Assembly (NCBI GenBank): GCA_013817465.1
Contig: JACDCP010000010.1
Coordinates: 1 to 21,398 of the forward strand
DNA length: 21,398 nucleotides
Direction: 5' to 3'
Origin: Gammaproteobacteria bacterium
GTDB taxonomy: Bacteria > Pseudomonadota > Gammaproteobacteria > Steroidobacterales > JACDCP01
The stretch's first letter is position 1. The number at the start of each line of letters is the position of its first letter. The notes beneath the pieces are model-generated. The model had not been told where the DNA came from. It was given only the letters and a program-made list of their open reading frames with translations, and did not search any database. Shown in pieces: positions 14,565-20,966 of the stretch. The position numbers and the translations under genes were made by a program.

Positions 14565-14939
14565 GTGACCGAAACGCTGCTTTGCCGCCTCGACGACATC
14601 CCGAACCCGGGATCGCGTCTATGTGATTTCGGCGAAGGGGGCTGGCCGGCGGAGGGCTTTGTCGTGCGGAAGGGAGAAGAGGTCTACGCCTACGTCAACG
14701 TCTGCCCGCACGCCGGGCATGCGCTCGACTGGCGGCCGGACGGCTTTCTGACCAGGGACCGCTCGATGATCATGTGCTCGGCGCACGGCGCGGTATTCGA
14801 AATAGAGACGGGCTTATGCGTGGCAGGGCCGTGCCCCGGCAAGTCGCTGCGCCGGGTTCCGGTGCGGGTGGCGGACGGGCGGGTGCTGGTTCGTCCGGCC
14901 GGTCAGACTCTGGATCAAGCCCGATCGAGATCGAGCTGA
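14565..14939 (+). CDS. Small Rieske [2Fe-2S] ferredoxin-like protein
   Basis: With GTG at 14565 the product is 124 residues. It has a single Rieske domain with both cluster-binding boxes: CPHAGH (Cys47, His49) and CSAHG (Cys71, His74), followed by ETGLCVAGPCPGKSL and VPVRVADGRVLV. There is no signal peptide or membrane segment, so it is expected in the cytoplasm as an electron carrier or a stand-alone Rieske protein. Its partner is unknown. The start is uncertain: no Shine-Dalgarno sequence precedes 14565, and another in-frame GTG lies at 14508, next to the palindrome. Its 3' end overlaps the convergent DUF6763 gene by 25 nt. Confidence 0.85.
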   Translation: MTETLLCRLDDIPNPGSRLCDFGEGGWPAEGFVVRKGEEVYAYVNVCPHAGHALDWRPDGFLTRDRSMIMCSAHGAVFEIETGLCVAGPCPGKSLRRVPVRVADGRVLVRPAGQTLDQARSRSS

Positions 14940-15214
14940 TCGAGCGCGCTTTCCCAGTCGTTGTACGAGCCGTTGCCCGTCGCTTCCGCATAGAAATCAT
15001 CGGCTTCGACGTCCACCGAGCCGGACCAGTCCTCGGGCGCCTCGGCGCTCTCGAGAAGGATATCCGGCCAGGACTCGAGCTCGATCTCCTCGACGGTGCC
15101 GTCGAAATGCTGGATGTCCACGGTTCCGTCTTCCTCGTCGACGGCGACGACCTCGAACAGATTGCCGCCTGGCCTCCGGTACCAGTCGCCGATCACTGGA
15201 TATATGACCGCCAT
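14915..15214 (-). CDS. DUF6763 family protein
   Basis: This is a 99-residue acidic protein starting MAVIYPVIGDWYRRPGGNLF at ATG 15214. It continues with EVVAVDEEDGTVDIQHFDGTVEEIELESW, seen in pieces, then APEDWSGSVDVEADDFY and a C-terminal W-x-x-ALDQLDLD. I recognise this pattern from a small conserved gammaproteobacterial family without known function. The FEVVA-D-x-x-x-G-T-V-x-I-Q-x-F-D-G-T stretch looks like a small beta-barrel (SH3/Tudor-like) fold; that is an inference. A GGAGG motif lies about 12 nt upstream. The longer frame to 15286 has no family character. Confidence 0.8.
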   Translation of the reverse strand: MAVIYPVIGDWYRRPGGNLFEVVAVDEEDGTVDIQHFDGTVEEIELESWPDILLESAEAPEDWSGSVDVEADDFYAEATGNGSYNDWESALDQLDLDRA

Positions 15215-15347
15215 CTCAGCTTCCCACCTCCGTGACGTGCCTGCTATGCTTTGCGTTTTTTCGCGGCGATGATGCTCTCCATGCACATCGTCTCTCCGCC
15301 ACCGACTCTACACCACTGTCCCTCCGGAATCATCACTGCACGGCGTC

Positions 15348-15998
15348 ATGCTCGAACAGGTCATCAAATGGTTCGTCGTGATGTTCGTGGTGGTCGAGCC
15401 GATCTCGCTCGTGCCGATGTTCGGTGCCCTGACGCGTGGGGGCACGCACAGCTACCGCCGCAAGATGGCTTACAAGGCCACCGTGCTGTCGGCAATCATC
15501 TTCTTCGCTTTCGCCTTCGTCGGCGACTGGCTGCTGAAGGCACTGGCCATCAGCGTGGATGCATTCAAGATCGGCGGCGGCATCCTGCTCTTCCTGCTTT
15601 CCGTCGATATGGTTTTCGCCCGCCAGTCAGGGCTGCGTTCGACGACCGTGCGCGAGCAGGACGAGGCGCGCTACCGGGACGACATCTCGGTGTTTCCGCT
15701 CGCGTTTCCGCTGATTGCCGGGCCGGGGGCACTTGCGACCCTGCTTCTGCTCATGGGCGAGGTACAGGGCAGCCCATGGCTCTTCCTGGCGCTGCTGGGC
15801 GTGCTGTTGCTGGTGCTGCTGATCACGCTCATTCTGCTGCTGGCGGCGGGGCCCGTCATGAGTGTCCTCGGCGTAACCGGCGCGAACGTGATCAGCCGGC
15901 TGCTGGGCGTAGTGCTGGTCGCGCTGGCGGTTCAGTTCGTCGTCGATGGCATCCGCTGCAGTTTCTTCATGAACTGCCTCGCTTCAGCGACCGGGTAA
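15348..15998 (+). CDS. MarC family integral membrane protein
   Basis: This 216-residue inner-membrane protein has about six hydrophobic segments. Typical MarC/YchE features are VVEPISLVPMFGALTRG near the N-terminus, FKIGGGILLFLLSVDMVF, SVFPLAFPLIAGPGA (the family's PLA-P-I-GPGA repeat) and GANVISRLLGVVLVALAVQFVVDG (in pieces) at the C-terminus. The function of MarC proteins is unproven; despite the name it is not required for the mar multiple-antibiotic response. The ATG at 15348 gives the standard length. Its last 32 nt overlap the end of the convergent trmB. Confidence 0.92.
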   Translation: MLEQVIKWFVVMFVVVEPISLVPMFGALTRGGTHSYRRKMAYKATVLSAIIFFAFAFVGDWLLKALAISVDAFKIGGGILLFLLSVDMVFARQSGLRSTTVREQDEARYRDDISVFPLAFPLIAGPGALATLLLLMGEVQGSPWLFLALLGVLLLVLLITLILLLAAGPVMSVLGVTGANVISRLLGVVLVALAVQFVVDGIRCSFFMNCLASATG

Positions 15999-16659
15999 AC
16001 ACCAGATCCCACACGCCGTGGCCCAGACGGCGGCCGCGGGCCTCGAACTTGGTGCCCGGCCGCCCGGCAGGGCCGCCGACCTCTTGAAAATCCGGGTTCG
16101 CGCTCAGCAGCTCGAGCATCTGTTCGGCGTAATCTCTCCAGTCCGTCGCCAGATGCAGGTTTCCACCGGCTGCGAGCTTGCGCGCCAGCAGATCGACGAA
16201 CACCGGCTGAATGAGGCGGCGCTTGTGGTGACGCTTTTTCGGCCAGGGATCGGGGAAATAGATGTTGACGCCCGTCAGGGCTGAGTCCGGGATTCGTTGT
16301 TCCAGGACCTCGACGGCATCGGCGCAGACGATGCGCACGTTTTCAATGGCGTCTTTCTCCAGCGCGAGCAACAGATGGCCGACGCCGGGACGATGCACCT
16401 CGACACCGAGGTAGTCGCGTTCGGGGTGGAGGCGCGCAAGCTCGACCAGGCACTCGCCGTCGCCGAAGCCGATCTCCATGATCCGCGGCACATGGCGTCG
16501 GAACAAGGCGTCTAAATCGAGCGGTTCCATGCCGGGGTCGATGCCGAACTTCGGCCACAGGGTCTCGAGCGCCCTGCGCTGCGCCGGCGTCATGCGCCCT
16601 TCGCGCTGCACGTAACTGCGCACCTTGCGGTGGGGATTGCCTGGCAGGGCGGATTTCAT
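15967..16659 (-). CDS. trmB: tRNA (guanine46-N7)-methyltransferase
   Basis: TrmB uses AdoMet to form m7G46 in the variable loop of tRNAs. The 230-residue protein shows RKVRSYVQREGRMTPAQ, a conserved N-terminal block, then IMEIGFGDGECLVELA (AdoMet site), YLGVEVHRPGVG, and FPDPWPKKRHHKRRLIQP (the family signature), with LATDWRDYAEQML near the end. The start ATG (16659-16657) has GAAGGGAG upstream. The first five codons, including the ATG, lie in REP-like copy e, so the repeat supplies the N-terminus. A start further downstream would remove the conserved RKVRS block. It is the third gene of thiS-thiG-trmB, 14 nt after thiG. Confidence 0.96.
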   Translation of the reverse strand: MKSALPGNPHRKVRSYVQREGRMTPAQRRALETLWPKFGIDPGMEPLDLDALFRRHVPRIMEIGFGDGECLVELARLHPERDYLGVEVHRPGVGHLLLALEKDAIENVRIVCADAVEVLEQRIPDSALTGVNIYFPDPWPKKRHHKRRLIQPVFVDLLARKLAAGGNLHLATDWRDYAEQMLELLSANPDFQEVGGPAGRPGTKFEARGRRLGHGVWDLVFTRSLKRGSS

Positions 16660-16665
16660 TCCGCC
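16644..16665 (+). repeat. 22-nt REP-like unit (GYAGGG head), copy e
   Basis: The head is GCAGGG, followed by CGGATTTCATTCCGCC with near-perfect arms (GGCGGA/TCCGCC). It matches copy b at 5302-5323 closely. The CAT inside it is the trmB start codon read on the minus strand. Confidence 0.75.
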
Positions 16666-16673
16666 GTCTCCCT

Positions 16674-17495
16674 TCAGAAGAACGTGCCCTCGAGCGGCGA
16701 GGAGGCCGACCCGTAGCGTTTGCGCGGGATGCGGCCGGCAATAAATGCCTCTCGTCCCGCCTCGACGGCCTTGCGCATGGCCGAGGCCATGAGCACCGGA
16801 TCCTTCGCACCTGCGATCGCCGTGTTCATGAGCACGCCGTCGCAGCCGAGCTCCATCGCGATGGCGGCGTCCGAGGCCGTGCCCACGCCGGCATCGACCA
16901 GGATCGGCACCGATGCGTTTTCGATGATGGTCAGGATATTGAACGGGTTGCGGATTCCCAGCCCCGAGCCGATCGGGGCTGCGAGCGGCATGACCGCGAC
17001 GCAGCCCATGTCCTCGAGGCGCTTCGCCACGATGGGATCGTCGTTCGTATAGACCATGACCTCGAAGCCATCTTTGACCAGGATTTCCGCCGCCGCGAGT
17101 GTCGCCGTGAGATCGGGGAACAGGGTTTTCTCGTCGCCGAGCACCTCGAGCTTGACGAGCTGTTGGCCGTCGAGCAGCTCGCGTGCGAGCCGGCAGGTAC
17201 GGACAGCATCCTCCGCCGTGAAGCAGCCGGCCGTGTTCGGCAGAATCGTGAACTCATCCGGCGGCAGAAAATCGAGCAGGTTGGGCTCATCCTCATCCTG
17301 CCCGATATTGCTGCGCCGGATAGCCACGGTGACGATCTCGGCGCCGCTCGCCAGCGTCGCGCGGCGCGTCTCGTCTAGGTCCCTGTACTTGCCGGTGCCG
17401 GTCAGCAGGCGCGAGCGATAACTGCGACCTGCCAGCGTCCAGTTATCCGCAACGCGGTCTACCGCGGGGATAGCTCTTTCAGCACGAATGGCCAT
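16674..17495 (-). CDS. thiG: Thiazole synthase
   Basis: ThiG builds the thiazole phosphate of thiamine from 1-deoxyxylulose 5-phosphate, a dehydroglycine-derived imine and ThiS-thiocarboxylate sulfur. The 273-residue TIM-barrel protein has SRLLTGTGKYRDL, EIVTVAIRR, LPNTAGCFTAEDAVR, and the Schiff-base Lys115 in LVKLEVLGDEKTLFPD. It continues VMVYTNDDP, PLAAPIGSGLGI, VPILVDAGVGTASDAA and GVLMNTAIAGAKDP. It starts with ATG at 17495, 19 nt after the thiS stop. A short N-terminal extension (about 17 residues before NWTLAGR) is a little longer than in many homologues. Confidence 0.97.
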   Translation of the reverse strand: MAIRAERAIPAVDRVADNWTLAGRSYRSRLLTGTGKYRDLDETRRATLASGAEIVTVAIRRSNIGQDEDEPNLLDFLPPDEFTILPNTAGCFTAEDAVRTCRLARELLDGQQLVKLEVLGDEKTLFPDLTATLAAAEILVKDGFEVMVYTNDDPIVAKRLEDMGCVAVMPLAAPIGSGLGIRNPFNILTIIENASVPILVDAGVGTASDAAIAMELGCDGVLMNTAIAGAKDPVLMASAMRKAVEAGREAFIAGRIPRKRYGSASSPLEGTFF

Positions 17496-17514
17496 TTACA
17501 CCTCGAGTGTTCAA

Positions 17515-17715
17515 TCAGCCGCCGCCGACGGCACGCACTATTTCGACCCGGTCGCCTTCTCGCAGGCAGTGATCGGAAGACCCGCTGCGCGGCACGATCT
17601 CCCCGTTGACCTCCATCGCAACACGCTTGCCACGGAGCTCGAGCACGTCAATGAGATGGGCTGCCGTAGCGTCCGCAGGAAGCGCACAGGTCTCGCCGTT
17701 AACGATGATTTCCAT
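17515..17715 (-). CDS. thiS: Thiamine sulfur-carrier protein
   Basis: This 66-residue ubiquitin-like beta-grasp protein starts MEIIVNGE and ends RAVGGG, with the Gly-Gly terminus that is adenylylated (by ThiF-type enzymes) and converted to thiocarboxylate. The family features ATAAHLIDVL, KRVAMEVNGEIVPR and REGDRVEIVRAVGGG are all present. It is the first gene of thiS-thiG-trmB. A TAAAAT on the minus strand (17746-17741) could be its -10, but no good -35 is seen. I found no TPP riboswitch elements upstream. The three terminal glycines (one more than the usual two) are a minor oddity. Confidence 0.95.
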   Translation of the reverse strand: MEIIVNGETCALPADATAAHLIDVLELRGKRVAMEVNGEIVPRSGSSDHCLREGDRVEIVRAVGGG

Positions 17716-17938
17716 AGTCGGGAGAGTCGAATGGGCCGCTATTTTACCTTATCGAGGCGCCCAGCCGGGCCTTCCCGAGCCGTAATACCCGCGCACATCG
17801 GACAGCCTCGCCATGCGGCGCAAGCGGGGCCCGTTTGCCACGCGCCGACTCGCCATCGCGGCTGCCTTTGGTCACTTTGACGGCAGCCGCGCCTGACGTA
17901 AACTCTGAACTGCCTCGCCCGGGATTCGCCGGCATCGA
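17716..17938. other. thiS/tRNA-Gly intergenic region
   Basis: This 223-nt divergent gap has no credible gene. It contains the possible thiS -10, a 10-bp perfect inverted repeat (17857-17866 with 17882-17891, CGCGGCTGCC arms) and the tRNA promoter overlapping its right half. Antisense open frames here are shadows of the tRNA region. Confidence 0.6.
17877..17904 (+). promoter_or_regulatory. Sigma-70 promoter of tRNA-Gly
   Basis: TTGACG (17877-17882) and TAAACT (17899-17904) are 16 nt apart and lie 35 nt before the tRNA 5' end. The -35 box and the start of the spacer overlap the 10-bp inverted repeat 17857-17891, which could be an operator or a simple hairpin. Confidence 0.65.
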
Positions 17939-18012
17939 GCGGGTGTAGTTCAATGGCAGAACCTCAGCTTCCCAAGCTGATGGCGTGGGTTCGATTCCCA
18001 TCACCCGCTCCA
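17939..18012 (+). tRNA. tRNA-Gly (anticodon CCC)
   Basis: A complete cloverleaf of 74 nt with encoded CCA. The acceptor GCGGGTG pairs with CACCCGC, and the D stem is GTTC/GAAC. The anticodon stem TCAGC/GCTGA encloses the loop TTCCCAA, with anticodon CCC at 17971-17973. The T stem GTGGG/CCCAT (one G-T pair) has the loop TTCGATT. It reads the GGG glycine codon. Confidence 0.97.
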
Positions 18013-18030
18013 TATCAGGTGTAACATCTG

Positions 18031-18059
18031 CGACCCGGCTTCCGTTCGGATTCGGGTCG
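18031..18059 (+). terminator. Hairpin between tRNA-Gly and the dehydrogenase operon
   Basis: CGACCCG (18031-18037) pairs with CGGGTCG (18053-18059), and an inner TCCG-TT-CGGA stem extends it. There is no T-run, so it may act as a weak terminator, a processing site or a leader structure rather than a classic intrinsic terminator. It ends 12 nt before the next start codon. Confidence 0.45.
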
Positions 18060-18071
18060 AGAGCGCGCGGC

Positions 18072-18662
18072 ATGAACAACGAACAACAATCGCGTCGGGC
18101 ATTCCTCAAGGCTTCCGGCTCGCTCGTCGGCAGCTCCTGGCTTGCCTTTCATTCGCCGCTGATCCTCGCGGTATCACAGGAGGCGGTGAAGGCACGCGAT
18201 AGCGGTGCCGCCTTTGAAACGCTGACCGCGGCGCAAGCCGCAGAGCTGGACGCGATCTCGGCGCAGATCATCCCGACCGACGATACACCCGGCGCGCGCG
18301 AGGCGGGCGTCATCTACTTCATCGACGGGGCGCTCGGATCGTTTGGCGGCGGCATGAAGGAAGCCGTGATCGCCGGGCTCGACGATCTGCACAGGCGCGT
18401 GCAGTCGCAGCGCGGTGAGGCTGCGCTTTTCTCCGGGTTGACCGCTCCGCAGCAGATCGAAATGCTTCGGACCGTCGAGGACACGCCGTTCTTCGCCCTC
18501 CTCCGGTACCTGACGGTGGCCGGCATGTTCTCGCTGCCGTCTTACGGCGGCAATCGCGACAAGATCGGCTGGCAGCTCGTCGGCTTCGACAACCGTCACC
18601 ATTGGCAGCCGCCGTTCGGCTGGTACGACGCGCAGCTCACGAAAGGCGACGGGAATGCTTGA
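18072..18662 (+). CDS. Gluconate 2-dehydrogenase subunit 3 family protein (Tat-exported)
   Basis: The 196-residue product starts at ATG 18072 with a twin-arginine signal: SRRAFLK followed by a hydrophobic stretch to about residue 33. The mature part matches the small (gamma) subunit of membrane-bound gluconate-type dehydrogenases: FETLTAAQAAELDAISAQIIP, TDDTPGAREAGVIYFIDGAL (in pieces), and an aromatic-rich end GWQLVGFDNRHHWQPPFGWYD. These subunits help export and stabilise a partner GMC flavoprotein in the periplasm. That partner follows directly, with an 8-nt overlap. The upstream frame starting inside the tRNA (17985) is an artefact. The substrate cannot be inferred. Confidence 0.87.
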   Translation: MNNEQQSRRAFLKASGSLVGSSWLAFHSPLILAVSQEAVKARDSGAAFETLTAAQAAELDAISAQIIPTDDTPGAREAGVIYFIDGALGSFGGGMKEAVIAGLDDLHRRVQSQRGEAALFSGLTAPQQIEMLRTVEDTPFFALLRYLTVAGMFSLPSYGGNRDKIGWQLVGFDNRHHWQPPFGWYDAQLTKGDGNA

Positions 18663-20316
18663 GCCGCGCTTCGCCACCGGCGATCCGGCCGATTTCGTCA
18701 TTATCGGCTCGGGCGCCGCCGGCGGCGTGCTTGCCAAAGAGTTAGCGACCGGCGGATTCGACGTCGTCGTGCTCGAGCAGGGGCCTTATCTCCGCGCCGG
18801 CGATTTCAGGCACGACGAGCTGGCCTACATCTTCAATCAGGAGCTGACGGGCGGCTGGGAGGGAAAATCGCCGCAGACTTTCCGCAAGACCGGGAAGGAC
18901 AAAGCGGCGCTCAAGGATCTGCCGCCTCCGGCGATCTACGCGCGCCTCGTCGGCGGCAGCAGCGTGCACTTCACCGGCAACTACTGGCGCTTCCATGACG
19001 TGGACTTCAAGGAGCGGAGCCTGTTGGGACCAATCGCGGGTACGGGCTTTGCCGACTGGCCGATCGACTACGCCGAGCTCGAGCCGTATTACACGAAAGT
19101 CGACTGGGAGGTGGGCGTCTCCGGCGCTGCCGGGCCGTTCGATCCTCGCAGGTCACGGCCATATCCATTGCCTCCCCTGCCGGTGAAGTCGTCCGGCGTC
19201 CTGCTCGAACGGGGCGCAAAGAAGCTCGGCCTGCATGCTTTCCCGGCGCCGATGGCCGTCCTGTCCGAGCCGTTCAACGGGCGCGCGCCGTGCGCGCATT
19301 GCGGCTACTGCATGGGCTTCGGTTGCGAAATGGGCGCCAAGTCGTCGTCGCTCGCCGCCATGATTCCGCTGGCCGAGGCGAGTGGACGATGCGAGATTCG
19401 ACCGGAATGCACCGCCTTTCGACTGGACACCGACGCGAAAGGCCGTGTCAGCCGGGTCGTGTACTGGGACGAAAAAGGCAGGGAACAGGCACAGCAAGCC
19501 CGCGCGGTCGTGCTGAGCGCGAACGGCGCCGAGACCCCGCGCCTGATGCTCGCCTCCACGTCGAGCCGTCATCCAGACGGCCTTGCCAACTCGAGCGGCA
19601 AGGTCGGCAAGTACCTGATGTACAACGGCTGGACGGCCGCTTACGGGCTGTTCGAGCATCCCCTGAACGACTACAAGAGCGTTCAGGTCACACGCATCAT
19701 CCACGATTTCTACGATTCCGATCCGAAGCGAGGTTTCTATGGCGGCGGCGGCATCGACGCGCGGCCCGGGCTGCAGGCCACGCCGATGTTCTTCGCGCTC
19801 GCCGGGTTGCCGCGCGACGCGCCCCGGTGGGGCAGCGAGTACAAGCGCATGCTCAGCGAGTATTTCACGCGCTCAATGGAAGTGAATGGGCATACGACGT
19901 CATTGCCGCTCGAGTCGAACAGCGTCTCGCTGGACCCCGACGTGAAGGACTTGCGGGGACGCCCTGCGCTGCGCTTCACTTACAAGGATCATCCGGACGA
20001 CATGGCCGCCATGCACTTCATGCAGGAGCGCTCGAAAGACATTCTGGAGGCCGCCGGCGCGCAGCGCATCTGGGATCTGCCGGTGGAGGAAAGCACGATC
20101 ACGGCCCACCTGCTCGGCACCTGCCGCATGGGCGACGATCCCGCCGAGTCAGTCGTCGACCGCTACCATCGAAGCCACGACGTACCCAACCTGTTTATCT
20201 GTGACGGAAGCAGCCTGGTCACATCGGGACGCGGGCAGCCCACCATGACCATACAGGCGCTGGCCTTTCGCGCCGCAGATCACATCAAGGCGTTCGCGAA
20301 GCGCGGCGAAATTTAA
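18655..20316 (+). CDS. GMC-family FAD-dependent dehydrogenase (large subunit)
   Basis: The 553-residue flavoprotein has the FAD-binding motif IIGSGAAGG (Gly18-x-Gly20-x-x-Gly23) with VVLEQG, and the GMC motif LVGGSSVHFTGNYWRF. Its C-terminal domain reads HLLGTCRMGDDPAESVVD with the probable catalytic His485, then NLFICDGSS and GRGQPTMTIQALAFRAADHI. It has no signal peptide, so it is probably exported with the Tat-bearing subunit encoded just upstream. Cys213, Cys216, Cys219 and Cys224 cluster in CAHCGYCMGFGC, like iron-sulfur sites proposed in related FAD-glucose dehydrogenases; binding is inferred. The usual Asn/His of the second catalytic position is Gln528. No cytochrome c subunit gene follows, so the electron acceptor is unknown. 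Confidence 0.9.
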   Translation: MLEPRFATGDPADFVIIGSGAAGGVLAKELATGGFDVVVLEQGPYLRAGDFRHDELAYIFNQELTGGWEGKSPQTFRKTGKDKAALKDLPPPAIYARLVGGSSVHFTGNYWRFHDVDFKERSLLGPIAGTGFADWPIDYAELEPYYTKVDWEVGVSGAAGPFDPRRSRPYPLPPLPVKSSGVLLERGAKKLGLHAFPAPMAVLSEPFNGRAPCAHCGYCMGFGCEMGAKSSSLAAMIPLAEASGRCEIRPECTAFRLDTDAKGRVSRVVYWDEKGREQAQQARAVVLSANGAETPRLMLASTSSRHPDGLANSSGKVGKYLMYNGWTAAYGLFEHPLNDYKSVQVTRIIHDFYDSDPKRGFYGGGGIDARPGLQATPMFFALAGLPRDAPRWGSEYKRMLSEYFTRSMEVNGHTTSLPLESNSVSLDPDVKDLRGRPALRFTYKDHPDDMAAMHFMQERSKDILEAAGAQRIWDLPVEESTITAHLLGTCRMGDDPAESVVDRYHRSHDVPNLFICDGSSLVTSGRGQPTMTIQALAFRAADHIKAFAKRGEI

Positions 20317-20330
20317 GGGGTAACCGATCC

Positions 20331-20810
20331 ATGTCCCGATGTTGCGTAGCGCTGATCCTGTTGATGCTCATCGCAGGCTGTCAGCCGGCCGAGACAATAT
20401 CCGGCGCCAGCAACGCACCGGACGTGGCGTTTCTCAACTCTGCGAACAATGAGCGCATCTCCCTGCCGTTCTCCGAGGCCGTGCGCGTCGGCCATCTGTT
20501 GTTTCTCTCCGGCATGATCGGCAACGAGCCGGGCACGCCGGAGCTTGCGCCCGGAGGCATACAGGCCGAGACCCGCCAGGCTTTGCAGAATATCGAGGCC
20601 ACGCTGGAGCGTTACGGCTCCTCCATGGGCCGCGTCGTGAAGTGCACCGTGTTCCTGGCCGACATGGCGGAATGGTCGAGCATGAATGAGGTCTATGTTC
20701 GCTTCTTTCCCGGACCCAAGCCTGCCCGCAGTGCGCTCGGAACAAGCGGCCTCGCGCTCGATGCGCGCGTCGAGATCGAGTGCATAGCGACCGTGCGGAG
20801 CTCCGGCTGA
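20331..20810 (+). CDS. RidA/YjgF-family lipoprotein
   Basis: The 159-residue product starts at ATG 20331, 14 nt after the GMC stop, with AAGGGG as ribosome binding site. The first 17 residues are a lipoprotein signal (LMLIAGC, Cys17; Gln at +2 suggests outer-membrane sorting). A full RidA-type domain follows: LPFSEAVRVGHLLFLSGMIG, AETRQALQNIEATLERYGSS, VVKCTVFLADMAEWSSMNEVY (in pieces), and ALDARVEIECIA with the Arg146 and Glu150 that correspond to active-site residues of RidA imine deaminases. RidA proteins are normally cytoplasmic. An exported copy next to a flavin dehydrogenase suggests hydrolysis of reactive imine or enamine products outside the cytoplasm; that role is an inference. Confidence 0.88.
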   Translation: MSRCCVALILLMLIAGCQPAETISGASNAPDVAFLNSANNERISLPFSEAVRVGHLLFLSGMIGNEPGTPELAPGGIQAETRQALQNIEATLERYGSSMGRVVKCTVFLADMAEWSSMNEVYVRFFPGPKPARSALGTSGLALDARVEIECIATVRSSG

Positions 20811-20966
20811 GCCAGACGCCAGGGTGCGAATCGAAGCCCGAAAACGCATCGGCGCGCATCGATCGCCGCATGGAGCGCTGGACTCCCTTACGTCGCGCGT
20901 AACTGGAGACAGGCAAGAACAGACTGCACATAACGGACGCCCCCCGCTGCTCATAAGGAGAATTTC
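20811..20966. other. Gap between the RidA lipoprotein and the VOC gene
   Basis: 156 nt with no credible reading frame and no strong hairpin. The Shine-Dalgarno AAGGAG for the next gene is at 20955-20960. I see no convincing promoter. Confidence 0.4.

Noticed and set aside
17716..17938. Possible TPP riboswitch upstream of thiS
   Set aside because: I could not find the conserved CTGAGA-type elements or the expected arrangement on the minus strand.
17744..18109. 121-codon minus frame covering the tRNA
   Set aside because: It translates the complement of tRNA-Gly into the well-known spurious phrase IEPTPSAWEAEVLPLNYTRS. The plus-strand frame starting MGSIPITRS inside the tRNA is likewise an artefact.
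19290..20204. 304-codon plus frame inside the GMC gene
   Set aside because: This is an out-of-frame shadow rich in Arg, and the GMC frame has continuous family motifs.
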